A DNA stretch of 64,000 nucleotides from Symbiodinium kawagutii (Eukaryota; Sar; Dinophyceae; Suessiales; Symbiodiniaceae). Made by a program: the position numbers and the translations under genes. Under the pieces are notes generated by a model. That model did not search any database, had not been told where the DNA came from, and worked only from the letters and a program-made list of their open reading frames with translations. The stretch covers positions 3,618-67,617 of the forward strand of contig VSDK01014150.1 of assembly GCA_009767595.1 (NCBI GenBank), written 5' to 3'. Shown piece after piece: positions 1-12,500 of this stretch (within the stretch, counting starts at the first letter, position 1; the number at the start of each line of letters is the position of its first letter).

Positions 1-370
1 AACCAACCAACCAACCAACCAACCAACCAACCAACCAACCAACCAACCAACCAACCAACCAACCAACCAACCAACCAACCAACCAACCAACCAACCAACC
101 AACCAACCAACCAACCAACCAACCAACCAACCAACCAACCAACCAACCAACCAACCAACCAACCAACCAACCAACCAACCAACCAACCAACCAACCAACC
201 AACCAACCAACCAACCAACCAACCAACCAACCAACCAACCAACCAACCAACCAACCGATCAACCAACCAACCAACCAACCAACCAACCAACAAGCAAACA
301 AACAAACAACCAAACAAACAATCAAACAACCAAACAAACAAACAAACAACCCAACAACCCAACAAACAAA
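1..370. repeat. (AACC)n tetranucleotide array
   Basis: About 290 bp of near-perfect AACC units run from the window edge, then decay into AAAC/CAAAC variants to about 370. The array continues beyond the left edge. It is a microsatellite and is not the canonical TTTAGGG telomere repeat. Confidence 0.95.
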
Positions 371-395
371 GAAACAAAGAAACCAAACTGAGGAC

Positions 396-444
396 CAGGC
401 TGAGCATCGCTCTTGCCCTTCATCAAAGGCTTGCCATAGTCAGC
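396..444 (-). CDS. Exon of aromatic-rich gene (leftmost)
   Basis: The acceptor CCACGAG|GCT and a GT donor at 394-395 bound a phase 0 to 1 exon reading [16 protein letters not shown]. It follows 1719-1777 in phase. The transcript should continue left of the window. Confidence 0.5.
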
Positions 445-3400
445 CTCGTGGAGCAAAGCTTAAAGGCTTCAACCACTGCCGCACTGTGCCACCACATTCA
501 TAGTGGAAACTTTGGCGAGATGATGGTTGGAGATGAGGCGTTGTATACTGTTCCAAATGCATGCATGTATGCACAGGTAGGTAGTATACACAGTGAAGAT
601 GTATACATATGCAAATATATGTGTGTGTGTAAATATATATGTGTATATATATATATATATATATGTATCTATATGTATATGTGTATTTAAATGAATAAAT
701 ATTTAACATATAAATATATATATGTATGTATATGTATATAAAAATGTAAATATATGGTATATGTATATGTATATATACATATTATATATATATATATATA
801 TATCGAACCAACGGTAGGACAATGAACAACGAAAGTTGCGGAGTTGCGGATAGAAACCAGTGATATAACTTAAGTGATGCCCAGAAACAGTATAAATGTG
901 TGAAGCGATGATGAAGCACATAGTTGGAATCACATATGGCGCTGTGCTGAGATTCGGCAGAGTAACCAGGTTTTGGAACACCTGCACAGCATTCTACATG
1001 TCGAATGTAGGCTGGCAATCTTCTACATCATTGGTTGTTTGAACTTGCTTGATGACAGGCATGCATGCTACTGCATCCATTTAAGAACTGGCTGTGGATG
1101 TCTTTGGTATGTCCAATTCACTGGTGATTCTCCCGAGAACCACAACTGCAGTCACAGTCACATTGATGAATACCACTGTTGTGACCCACAAAAAACTGTG
1201 CTGGAGGGGCGACCATGTGAACCTGCACTTGCATGCTCACAGCTTATCATGTGGGAGGGTCAAACCCACTGGGTCGGATGTTCACATACACATGTAGGAT
1301 TACTGAAGGGGATGGGTTGACTCTTAAATATAACGGATGCCACAAAACGCAAAGCGTTTAGAGCACACCTCTCAGATATATCATCTATATCTCCTGTCAT
1401 TGCTTCGTGAAGATTCATATGCTGATGTTTTGTTGACGTTTCGTTCTCACCAATGTGAGTATGGCCCATGCATTGGTGGTGAATCACCCAAAACAAACCC
1501 ATGGTTCCCTGCAGGCTCTTTCATGCGATTAAGCAAAATCAATCATCAGTGAACGCTGCAATCAAGCATCATTGAACCATCATTTGACCATCATTGAACC
1601 ATCATTTGACCATCATTGAACCATAATTCCTCACCATCATTTTACCATCATTGAACCATCATTGAACCATCATTAAACCACCATTCCTCATATCCAGATC
1701 AGCTGATTTGCCGCTCACCAGGTGGGCCGGTGCCTCAATCCAGGTCTTGCCGCGCTCCTCGTTCAGAGGGTCAAAGCCTGGCAGAAACATCAGTGGTTTC
1801 GAATGGTCAATCATTGGGCTTAACAATGGGGGATGATGACTAGCAATATGATTGGGTTAAACTATAATTAACAATAATGACTGGTGTTAACTAGCAATGA
1901 CTATAAAATGGTTATAGTCCATTATAGCTAATGACTAAGGTTATGATAATGGTTAGTCAATTATAGATAATGACTAGCAATACCTTACTTTAGTTTCAAT
2001 AATCAACAAGAATAGTCAATCCTGGTTTTTAGTCATGAAATCGTCAGTTACTGGTTGGTGGCTGAACCACCACTATGAAAAATATGCTTGTCAAGCAACT
2101 ATTTGTTAATTATGATTGGGGAAAACAAAACCTGCTTCAAACCACCAACCAGATTAACATGAGATTAATCGATGGCAATAGTCAATGATCATGTTATCTA
2201 GTTCATTTTCACGGAAACATACATTTGACTAGATGAAATATCTGTATCTAGTGAATATTCATGAAATATGGCTATATCAATGAAATATATATATATATAT
2301 ATTGAATAGATATTGATACAATGTACTTTCACCAGCTATTCACCAAGCCTAAACCCATCACCAGCCATTCACCACCCTTTCCCAGCCGCCATCCAACCAG
2401 CCATCCCTCGTTCCCAAGGTTTCGGGGGCCAACCAGATCATCCCCGCCTGACCAAGCAGCCAGGCCACGGAACAGTCCGGTCTGACCTGGCAACGATGGA
2501 ACCGCTCGCCGTACGGGAACGAGGGGTAGTGGAACCAGGGGAACCAGCCTGGTTGATGAGGACACCATGCCTGATGGTTGATGATGGATGGTGGGAACCA
2601 ATGAACCATGTCTGGTTGATGAGGACACCATGCTTGATGATTCATGGTTCCAAAATGATGGTGAAATGGCAATTGTTGATGATGGCTTGTGATGAAGTGA
2701 TGCTTGCGGATGATTCATCTGGCGGGTAATGGTTGATAGCGTTCATCGAAATCAATAGATCAATCTCAATGGGGTGATCATGGTCAAGAAAGGCTGCTCA
2801 TGCAAATTTGATGGTCATTGGTCAAGGGTCCAAATTTTGATTGATATGAGATGCTTGATGATTGTTGAAAGGTCACTGAATGTGTTGTTAGTCGCTAATC
2901 ATTCTTATTGTACTGTTATTGAATGCTTGACATTGGTCAATGGTGGTTATTTAATGAGGGTCGATAATGGCTAGGGCTGCTTAGTGATTACCCAGTGGTT
3001 GATAATGCAGAACAATGGCTAGACAACTGGATAGTAGCGTTTGCTAGTGATTACTCGTGCCTGATCATGGCTAATAATCCCCGGTATCGATGCAATGAAT
3101 GGATGCTGGCTTTGGTTGGTGAATGGTGTTGTATGATGATGAATGTCTGGTGTTGATTTGTGCTGAATTTGTGGATATGCATGAATATATGGTCAATATA
3201 TCAATATGGTCTCAATATGGTCTCAATTGCCAATGCTGGTTGATGATTCATATTCATAGCATAAAGCCATCATCGTGGCTGACTGACCTGTTTGGTCGAA
3301 CCAAGTTGATTTGTGAATCCCAGTGAGCAACGAAAGGCCCAAGGCCGCAATTTCTTTTCTATTCTGGAGCTTTGTGCTGCCTGTGAAGTTGTGACTAAAC

Positions 3401-6017
3401 TGAAACACATGTGGGGACACCTGCCTACCCCTCGTCTATTGCAGCAGCAATGGGAGTGCTAGTAAAAGCAGCAGTACACCCAGCAAGAGTGGGTTGTTGT
3501 TGGTAGGTCTCATGTCAACATTTTAGCCATCATGGTCTCATAAAACCAGCAGCGGGGGAACTATCTGGTACTCGTAGATCCCCAAAAAGTTTTGTTTCTA
3601 CTACCCTTGACAATCACACTTCAGCCCACAGAAGTTATGAGAGATATCATGATACAAGAAGGTGTAGACAAACAAAAATACGGCCAATTCAGTTGGTCGC
3701 TGCGTTCGTTCGTTTGTTGGCGGGTTGCCAGATCTATAGTTGGACCACTGAGGACAACCCCTGAGAGTTGAAGATGTTCACCCCTGAGTCATCATCACTT
3801 CGCAGCCCTATCTTGCGATCACTTGGCTGTGGGTCATAACCCCTGGTTCCCATCATTGACCATTGTTTTCCCTATTATAGTTGCTTAATATTGATGGTTA
3901 ACTGCTTGACCCATAGCCACTTGATCATCAGACCTATCTTGCGATCTCAGAGCTTGCTGAGCTTCGGATTCGCCAAGTTTCGCCCACCCCAGCGCAGGGC
4001 ACCTTTGGCACCCGACTGGTCCACGTACTTGGGGAACCAGCGCTTGTGCCCGTAGCGCTTCAGCCAATACTCGTTCTCCTGATGGGTGCAACATCAACAT
4101 CCATCAACCACCATTTTTGGGGATCAACATCCATCAACCACGATTTTTTGGGGATCAACATCCATCAACATCAACCACCATTTTTTGGGGTTTCTTAACC
4201 TTGGGAACAAGCTTCACCAGCGATAAACCACTTTTTGCAACCACTTATTTATCATCGGAGCTTGTTAACCCGTGAACCCTGAACTTGTGAATAGCCCTGG
4301 CTGTTTATAGCCCGCATTTGGCGATCTTTATTCACCATCTGTGGTAGATTCACCAACCTGGGGCGTCACCATCCCAATGAGAGCTTCACGACTGGTGGCC
4401 GGTACTCAGAGGTGAATCATTTCTTGTTACCCGCCCGGAAACTAACATGGACCCTACCAAATGGGTATCGCCACAGGAAACTGGTCCGACCTCTACCTGG
4501 AAGGGTCCATGTTAGTTTCCAGGACAGTACAACTTCTCAGTGGTAAGAACAATGCCAATGCTGCAGCTGTCCGTGGGTTGCAGGTTTTACAAGATGTATG
4601 GTCAGCAATTGACCTGCTTACCCGTTGCCAAAATTCACAAGCCGGCAAATCTCCTGGTTTCCAAAATGTGCTTGTATGCGTCTGCAAATAGATCAATCCA
4701 CCCATCTATCCATCCATCTGTCGATCCATGCATCATACATTTATCTGTCTCTCCATCCATCATATGATCAGATTCATGACCATATCATCACGTTTTGGTC
4801 GTGAGGTCAGTTGATGGCCCAATGCTATCACGACAAACTGGAGCACACCTGGCATCTTCAGAAGTTTGACACAAACCCGCTTTGCATCTGTGTCTTTAGC
4901 GTTTGTTTAGCTCGGAAACTGCCCGGAAATTGCCTGCAGTTACCGCAAAGAAACTACTGGGAAACTGCTCGGAAACCCCAACACTGAGGGCAAGCAATAT
5001 CAAGAAAAATGGACCAAGTCCCAGGGATGAAACATCCACGTAAGACTGGCCAAGCAAAGTGTTCCATCGTCAGCTTGCAGCACTGCTCAGCACGTTCCAT
5101 CCTTTTACTGCAACCTGAACAGCCTTACCCTGACAGCACGCATTCAAGGAGTTGGTCGAGCATACAACCTGTAGTATAGAAGCATATTGAATCACGTTTG
5201 AATCTTGCGCAAGACCGCAAGAAGATATAAAAACAAACAATATCAAACTGCATTGTCTGGATACTAGAGCACGTCATACTGTTGTTTCGATTTATATCAA
5301 ACATATTGGTACTAAGGCCGCTTTACTGTATCAGAGTAGGTTTCCTGTAGCATCAAAAACCGTGGCTCACTATGGTGTGCTACACTATGCAGTGTTCTCT
5401 GAAGTTAAATTTCTATATCATATTGTAGTGATGTAAACTGACTTATATACCAGATCAAATTACTTTCTGTTAAATAGCCATCAATCAAGTCATTTTTCAA
5501 AAACCGCACGTCACATGCCAAAAACCAAAAAAAATGCTAAATGCCATGTCGTACCAAAACCAAGCATGTCATACTATCATGTCTCACATGTTATCATATT
5601 GCACAATGTCGTGTGGTGTTTTCATGCAAAACGCAATCGAATCAGATTACATGACAACACAATAAAACACTAATAAACAATCACAGATACATCTGTATTT
5701 TTGAAAACGAAATAAATACATAAATCTAAATATATGTATAAATGTTGATAAATATATCTCTATAAGTATATATATATATATATATTTAAATTTACTTATT
5801 CAAAGGCCAATATCACACAAACACATTGGACGGTGAGTTTTTGCACACACACACACACACACACGTACGCGCAAACAAACACGGCACAAGCACTGACAAC
5901 ATGTCCACAAGAACTCGCAGCTGTGGGGCGTTCCCTCACCTGCTGCTGGGTTCCCCGGCGGCAATCTTCTTAGGATCATCGATGCCTGCCTGGGCAATTT
6001 CCTTCTTGAGTTTGCGC
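396..6017 (-). CDS. Unrecognised aromatic-rich protein, multi-exon, partial at left edge
   Basis: Minus-strand exons in transcript order: 5940-6017, 3988-4078, 2390-2548, 1719-1777 and 396-444. From 3988 leftward every junction closes in phase: CGC TGG G|GC, GAT G|GC, then phase 0. The product is rich in Trp, Tyr, Phe and Arg ([69 protein letters not shown]). Third positions are strongly G/C. The 5940 exon ([16 protein letters not shown]) ends in phase 2 while 3988-4078 starts in phase 0, so an exon is probably missed between them or they belong to different genes. Candidate upstream exons lie at 6825-6891 and 8636-8693. If TGA at 3947-3949 were a true stop, the gene would end there, but the GT donor at 3987 gives a natural continuation. 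I do not recognise the family. An organellar or membrane-associated role would be a guess. Confidence 0.55.
560..805. repeat. (TA)n/(GTATA)n microsatellites
   Basis: TA-rich and GTATA-rich tracts, with pure TA at about 641-663 and 783-803. The long open frames here (about 440-1018) are low-complexity Tyr/Ile peptides and are not genes. Confidence 0.8.
1558..1690. repeat. CATCATTGAAC simple tandem repeat
   Basis: A degenerate array of about 11-12-bp units (CCATCATTGAA, CCATCATTTGA). Related ATGGTTGATG-type repeats recur throughout the non-coding DNA. Confidence 0.8.
1719..1777 (-). CDS. Exon of aromatic-rich gene
   Basis: CTGCCAG|GC acceptor and CACCTG|GTGAGC donor. It reads [19 protein letters not shown] with very high GC at third positions. 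Phase 2-nt start, phase 0 end. Confidence 0.75.
2051..2152. mobile_element. MITE-like inverted-repeat element, family 3
   Basis: Starts CTGGTTGGTGGCTGAACC and ends CTTCAAACCACCAACCAG, the reverse complement of the start apart from small changes. The interior is AT-rich. Similar copies lie at 33701-33800, 41711-41910 and about 61541-61640. It is non-coding. Confidence 0.7.
2390..2548 (-). CDS. Exon of aromatic-rich gene
   Basis: AACCAG|GC acceptor. It reads [19 protein letters not shown] then [23 protein letters not shown] donor at GGATG|GCGGCT gives phase 1, matching the next exon. A GT donor at about 2374-2375 is the alternative, but it breaks phase with the next exon. Third-position GC is strong in this frame only. 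Confidence 0.7.
3824..3919. mobile_element. Dispersed repeat, family 2 (CTGTGGGTCA...TTGACCCATAG)
   Basis: The ends GGCTGTGGGTCA and TTGACCCATAGCC are imperfect inverted repeats. The interior carries CCTGGTTCCC and CCATTGTTTTCCCTAT. Many copies occur elsewhere, for example 8512-8625, 38848-38942, 40244-40372 and 63566-63692. Confidence 0.65.
3988..4078 (-). CDS. Exon of aromatic-rich gene
   Basis: CATCAG|GAG acceptor and GCTGGG|GTGGGC donor. It reads [30 protein letters not shown]. The frame stays open to a TGA at 3947-3949, so a terminal-exon reading is possible. The spliced reading joins WG to WFPWF in the next exon. Confidence 0.75.
4080..5939. other. Non-coding stretch between exons
   Basis: Simple AT-rich DNA with ATCAACATCCATCAACC repeats at 4095-4180, TA runs near 5767-5785 and a short (AC)n at 5844-5864. 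I see no supportable exon, though one is expected here from the phase mismatch on either side. Confidence 0.5.
5940..6017 (-). CDS. Probable exon, charged segment
   Basis: Acceptor TTTCAAG|GCGC and donor AGCAGCAG|GTGAGG. It reads [20 protein letters not shown] with GC-biased third positions. Phase 2-nt end. Assignment to the aromatic-rich gene is by position only. Confidence 0.65.
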
Positions 6018-6824
6018 CTTGAAACGGGACCATGGCAGGAGGTCCGTGGGGACGTGGTGAGTGCTGGCATGCAGGCACGGCTCATATCAACGTGAGCATT
6101 GGGCAAGCTGAAGGCTTTGGGTTGTGAAGCGAATCAACCAAAAAATGTAACAAGGATCATGGCACAAACATGACCAACATGAAACCAATCCGCTGCTGCC
6201 ACATATTTGGGGAACAGCTGCTGGTCTTTTGGTCCCCGGGAACCATCATGAATATAAACACCGCGAACGCCACTTAGCACCTCGCACACACCCGCATGAA
6301 AATCCGTTTGTTTCTGAGCTGCAAGTTGCGGTTCTACGTCAGTGGGGAACAAAATGGCTATCGAGAGCATGCACCACTTGCTCGCATGAACATCCCAACA
6401 AAATCACCCTACACAGGCTGCAACCTTCAGGCTGGGGTTTTGGCGCGCAGCCTTTTGGTGTTTCTTGTTGTTGCGCCGTGCTGGCTTGGCCACCGGTGTA
6501 TAGCTGAAACTAAACAGGGGAAAACACAGCAGCAATGACAAATTCACACAATGATTTCCATGCAGAACGGCCAGTCCAGCTCTGGGGAACCACAGGCTTA
6601 CCACCAAAACAAACAAGGAAAACGGGCGTGATCGTCAAACTGGGTCGTTGTCAAAAATCCTTGGCGCGGCCACGCGGCTAAATGGCGCAATCGCCCCCAA
6701 GTGAAGCCTAAGTCATGCCTCAAAAGTTTTTCGACATGGCGCGGCTGCATTCTACATCATGTCTACTGTCGTTTCCCGTTCCTTTCCTTTTGCCTCGCTT
6801 CCCTTCTCCTATCTTCCAACTAAC

Positions 6825-6891
6825 CCCATTCTTCCAACGGCGCAAAAAGCGAGGCCAAGCCGAAGCGGAAGTGGAGAAAACCGTAGGAAAC
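6825..6891 (-). CDS. Possible exon
   Basis: CATCAG|GTT acceptor and AATGGG|GTTAGT donor enclose VSYGFLHFRFGLASLFAP. It sits in a GC-rich island (6,660-7,360) where several frames on both strands are open, so the frame and strand are uncertain. Confidence 0.3.
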
Positions 6892-7499
6892 CTGATGGGT
6901 TCCAACGCTCCTTTCCTGGAAGCGCGGCGCCGCGGTGCAATTTCGGAAGGCGGCGACTGGCTGCCCAACCGCGGCACAACAGCAGGGCGGGCAGCGAAGG
7001 CCACGCACAAGCGACGGAAATACCATGGGAAAACATGGTAAACACACAGAAGAAGATGGCTTCGCAGCCCTGCGCAGTCTCACACCAAACCTGGCAAGAA
7101 TTTTGATTCCAGACTGCAGCAGCCAAACTTTTGATCTTGTAACGTATGCAGACCGAGTGAATGAAAGCTCCAAATGGCTGCCGGGCCATTGCGGAGCAAA
7201 CCAAAACGAAACCGCTTCCTTTTGAATTTGCAACACAAAAATTACCAGATGCTTTGCGAAGTTGCATCTAAGGTCTCCAAGTGGACAATGGACAAAATCG
7301 CTCATGATGGTAGAACGGCAAAGTTCCCACAATTGGATTCCTCCCAAACACTCTGACATTCCGTTTTAAACCATAGGTCTCTATCAGGTAGGATGAGTTC
7401 AAAAACTACGTGTTCCATCCACTCTGGGTTTTGCATGGAGAGATAGAGAGAGAGAGGGGGCGAAACAAAAAAGGAAATGGCAAATCCCGCCAATAAAAA

Positions 7500-7716
7500 T
7501 AGTAGATAGATGAATAAGACAAGACAAGATGAGATGAGATGAGATGAGATGAGATGAGGTGAGATAGGATAAGATAAGATCATACAAAATAAGATTAGAT
7601 TAGATTAGATTGGACTAGATAGATAGATAGAAAGATAGATAGATAGATAGACAGATAGACAGATAGACAGCTAGATAGATAGACAGATAAACAGATAGAC
7701 AGATAGACAGATAGAC

Positions 7717-7747
<31 letters not shown>

Positions 7748-7800
7748 TAGATAGATAGATAGATAGATAGATGAATAGATGGATAGAGAGACAGGTACAT
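7500..7800. repeat. GATGA/GATAGACA microsatellite
   Basis: (GATGA)n at about 7526-7560 grades into (GATA)n and (GATAGACA)n to 7795. The low-complexity Tyr/Leu/Ser open frames here are artefacts. Confidence 0.9.
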
Positions 7801-8511
7801 AAATGGATAGATATCCCGTAGAGAAAGATAGTGAAGTACAGTGAAACTGTGATTTCAGAACCTACAGTTTAAAAACAGAGATAACAAAATAAAACAATCG
7901 ACTCTCGTGCAAGGATTCTGCTGTAGCTAGATTCATAGAGAGAGAGGGAGATTTTTACACCGGCGGAGGCAGGGAGCCAGAGATTGGGAGACTAGACAGC
8001 GAAATAATTAATGCAATGAAATTACAAAGTAGTTGGACTTATGATTCAGTCTCAACACCTGTATGATTCTGTCAGCACTTATGTATATATATATATATAT
8101 TTACATACATGTAACATGTAGAATAATGTAGAATATACATATCCCTATCGATGCTTATTCTGGGGGCCGTGGAAAATGCGCTTTCTTTTCCCATTGGGTG
8201 TTTCAGCGCGTTCAGCGCGGTGAGCCCGATGAATCGGAGCCTTATATGACATATTTACCGGGGGCGATCTTTCCTGGGCTCTGCCCATCCTCACACGGAT
8301 CTGATTCCAAAGGATCTTTCTGCTCCAATCAACCGGAAGAATCACAAGCTGTTAGCACCTATGGCTATATCCATAACTATGCGGACAAAAAATCGACTCA
8401 AATCAACCCCTTTTCTTCAAAGGCTTCTGTTCGTTGAGCTCCAACAACCCAGCTCTCAAATTCTTTGAGACAAATTCACCCAGACAAATTCACCCTTTGG
8501 TGCCTCTGTCA

Positions 8512-8625
8512 TAAGGCTGTGGGTCAAAACCCTGTACCCCTGGTCCCCCCGTCACTAACCTTTTTCCCTATTAGATTGTTGGTGATGATCCCCCATTATT
8601 GGTTGTTTAACATTGACTCATGGTC
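8512..8625. mobile_element. Dispersed repeat, family 2
   Basis: A degenerate copy with GGCTGTGGGTCAAAACCCTG, CCCCTGGTCCCCC and GGTTGTTTAACATTGACTCATGG. It lies directly beside the 8636 exon. Confidence 0.5.
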
Positions 8626-8635
8626 ATAAGGATAC

Positions 8636-8693
8636 CAGCACCGCAGCAGAGATCCAAAAAACGGAACCCGAGTTTCGGAACGCGGTACATCAG
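8636..8693 (-). CDS. Exon with methyltransferase-like motif I
   Basis: GACGAG|CTG acceptor and GGTGCTG|GTATCC donor. It reads LMYRVPKLGFRFLDLCCGAG. LDLCCGAG matches the S-adenosylmethionine-binding glycine motif (motif I) of Rossmann-fold methyltransferases. No other motif of the fold was found nearby, so the assignment rests on this short block. It may be an early exon of the aromatic-rich gene or of a separate gene. Confidence 0.45.
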
Positions 8694-9523
8694 CTCGTCG
8701 CCTCTCCCTCAACGGTGATCCATTCCATTGACGGTGACTGGTGAACGCTTCCCCGACCAACGTTGCGGTGGTTTCGACTAAGCCGTGCCGGGGACCCCAC
8801 AAGTTCTGGCTGGTTTATAACTACAAATGATCAACAAACTGCGTGGTAACTGAGGGTACCCCTATGAATTTAGAAAGCACCATATACTAACTGGTGACAT
8901 TCACCAGGTTTATACAGCTTGTAAGCCACCGAGCTTAGGGTGCATTTCCATGGATACAGTCCCGGCTGTCAGCCCAACTGTCAGCCCAACTGCATATGGG
9001 AAGTAACCATAATATGGACAATCTCATTCACGGTTGTTCATGACTGGCCACTATTCGCCTGTACCAACCATCTCATTACATACAAAATTAGCCAACGACC
9101 ATCATGAACCATCACTAAGCACTATTGACAATCATTAGCTTCTAGAAATCATCATTGACAACAACCATCATTGACCCATCTTATGGACCTTAACCAGCAT
9201 TCACTGCTGCAAAATAGCCGTGATTGACTACGAGAAACCAACCAACCATTACTCGTAGGGGTTTCACTAGGGACGTGCGGTTTGGCCCTAGAGGGTGTCC
9301 CACCGAATTTTCCGGGTCTGCGTCAGGGTTTGCCTTCTGGGCTCACATCCACCAAACGACCCTGAATTCCGGGGTCTGGGGCTGTGTTTCAACATGACTC
9401 CAGGCAAGGTTTCAAATTTGCAACCTGAGTATGTTTAAGTGAGACTATGGCCAGGAAAAAAAAAGTCCTTCTTGAGTATGTTTACCAGCTTATTATACGG
9501 GTTTACCAGCTTGAGTATGTTTC

Positions 9524-9583
9524 TTAAGGTGTCATCATCTTGGGTCCCCACAGGTTGTCGTTGTTGCCGCTGCCGCCCAGCAT
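9524..9583 (-). CDS. Terminal exon, hydrophobic-segment gene
   Basis: A strong acceptor with a pyrimidine tract (TTTTTCCTTCGCAG|ATG). It reads MLGGSGNNDNLWGPKMMTP followed by TAA. Phase 0, matching the previous exon. Confidence 0.65.
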   Translation of the reverse strand: MLGGSGNNDNLWGPKMMTP

Positions 9584-12500
9584 CTGCGAAGGAAAAAGAA
9601 TCGAGCGGTGGATGTTTGTGAACCATGGCTTCATCATGGTTCATGGATGGATAATAGCGGTCCGTGGCTTATGGCTTAATAATGGCTCATGGTTAATAAT
9701 AACTAATGCTAATGGTTCATAGATTGATGGTAACGGCGGATAATGGTCAATGGCTCATGGTTCATTGTTAATAATGGTCAATGGTTAATGAGTATGGCTA
9801 ACAACTAATGGTCACTAGTAAGTAATGGTGAAGAAGTAATGGTTCTAGTTTGTCAATCATGGCTAAACGGCCCTAGCTAGAAGCTATGACTAGCTGGTTA
9901 CTGGTTGGTTGCAGGGGAGTGGAAAATACAAAACTTGGGAATTTCCAGCTATTTGGGGATGGGTCAAGCCTTTAACCAAGCAGCAAAATGGAAAACATCC
10001 CAACGGCGCCCTTGTAGTGTGATTTCATGCCCAGCTGGGACACACCTGGACTACAGCGCCATTGGCCAATATGTTTACAAACCTGCTTGATAAACTGGTT
10101 GTGGTAAATATATTGCTTGATAAATAGTAATCAGCTAGTAATGATAAACTAGCTGTTGTGCAAAGCAAATCGCTTAATCAGCTAGTTCATAAGCTGGTGA
10201 ATGCTGGCGAACAATCACCAACGACTAGCCGCGCTAGCTGATCAGCTTGATACTGATAATCACCATGCAACAACCATATACCTTGGAAGCTATCCCCTGT
10301 CAAGCCGGTCAAAGGGATGTAACCTGGTTTAGGAAAATCACGAGACTAAAAAGAAACACATGAAACCTTCCGCCAAAATCTTTCAAAGTTCGCTAGACGG
10401 AAGCCCTCCCAAGAAAAATTGGATGAGTGTTCCCAACGCCTGCACCTTCCAAGCCGGGACCAGCGAATCGACTTACCACATAACGAGCCGTGCCTCGCCA
10501 ATCTTAAACTTGATGGGCCCAAGCTGCAACCTGGGAGTTTTTCACAGCTGGCTGGCGCGGCTTGAGTCGTGGAGTAAGGATGGTCCACGCTGTATGCTTT
10601 TTTTTTGGGAGAACAAACAATGGTTTAGCTAGTTGATAATAGGGGATAACAACCAACCATAGTAGGGGATATGAGGGATATATACCAGCTACATATGGCG
10701 AGCTGGGTCAATATTAAGCGCTAAGAATCGTGGATAATAACCCGTAAAAAACAAAATATTAACCCAAGGAAATAATAACCCCTAATAATAGGGAAAACAA
10801 TGCTTGATGATTGGAATATACACAGTTCACAGCAATCCCCTCGAATGATAAGAATGTTCCTAGGTATTCGGTCGGCGTGTTCATACCCATAGTACCACAG
10901 GCAACCACTACAAAAAGGTCGTTTTAGTGTACCAATCACTGTCTTGTCCCCAGATATGGATACATGGCTTGATCATGGATAATCCAGATAATCCAGAGAT
11001 GGCGGTACTTCCAAAAAGGATCCTTCTTGGTGGATTCAGGGTGGGTGTTCTTGTTCTGTGCCATTTTCATCATAAGAACACACATCTGTGAAATTGCCCA
11101 TACTTCTTGTAACAGCTACCATGAGGGTGACACCGGTGACACCTCTCCATGCCGTGAATCCACACATTTGAGGACAGTCGATGCCTTTCTTCATCTCCTG
11201 GCACTGTGCGAACACAAAAAAGCTGCGCCACCCGCTGGGAACTTTGCCGGTGGTGGTTGGGGTACCCCCGAAGAAACACCGCCATTTTTGCATATTTGGA
11301 GGCTTTGAATGATCCTGGATCTCCCTTACGAGAGAAGAAGTTATGGTTCCCTTTTGAAACACATGGATTCTTGAATGGTTCTATCCTACATATATGGTAT
11401 ATTCCCTATTCTGGTTTGTGGTTATCCCCTATTGTTGTTGCTTACTATCCCATTCGCTTGAAATTCATTATTGGTCGCTTAGCTTACTGTTGCGTAATTC
11501 TCGGCTACCCTATTCTCTTGCAGAACAACCCCACAAAAACATTGCGTTATTCTTGGTTGCACTATTCTCTTGCGGAACAGCCCAAAAACAATCCTAGCCG
11601 AGTAACAACCAACACCCATACGGCTTGGAAATTCGACCCTAGAAGGTCGTCAGCACATTGAACCAACAACCAACAATGATGGATAGTGGATAACCCGCAA
11701 TCACTAACAACAGTCAGTACAACAAATTCCAATACCCAACCTAGCCAACAATAACCAACAATAACCAAGAAATCATAATCAATAGCCAGCCATCAAAGAC
11801 CCACCCAACCAAGTCCTTGTCATTTTAAAGCCACTTAGCCAACAAATCACCAACAAATCACCAACAATAACCAACCGTAATCCACCAACTTAACCAACTT
11901 AACCAACTTAACCAACTTAACCAACTTGACCCAGGACCACTCATCTAACCAACCATCCTATCGCCCATCAGTGCACCGCCTGGATCCGATGCCCTGTGAC
12001 GCGTCGCGTCCTCAGGGCTGGCGCGCATGCGGTAGCGGTAGCCTCGCCGTGGCGAAACGGCCAGTGATGATGGGTTGAGAACCAATGGTTGAACCTATGT
12101 TGGGTTAATAACCTACGTATAATGGCTGAACCTATGGGGACAAGGATGGTTGAAGTTATGGTTGATAACTTTGTGGTTTCTCATGGTTATGAAGGTTATC
12201 ATGAGTGCTTGATAATGGTTTAACCTATGGTGGATAATGTTTTAACCTGTGGTCAATGATGGTTGTGAACTACTTTTAGTGCTGATAATGGTTCATGATG
12301 GTCGATAATGCGCATCCGAGGAGACTTTTGTTGGTTGCATGGTTGACTGATGTTGAATGATGGATAGACCAATGCCTGAAAATGTTTGATGATGGCTAAA
12401 CCCATGGTTGATAACGATGGCTGATCAATGATGAATGATAATGGCTGGTCAGTCATGAATAATGCTGGGCTAATGACTGGGGATGATAACCAACCCTCAG

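Noticed and set aside
1-290. Telomere or CRISPR array
   Set aside because: The unit is AACC, not a known telomere repeat, and there are no spacers.
6809-7359. Minus-strand 152- and 179-codon frames and overlapping plus frames
   Set aside because: Several frames on both strands are open at once in a GC-balanced island. No frame stands out over its full length. Only a short part with splice sites is listed, at low confidence.
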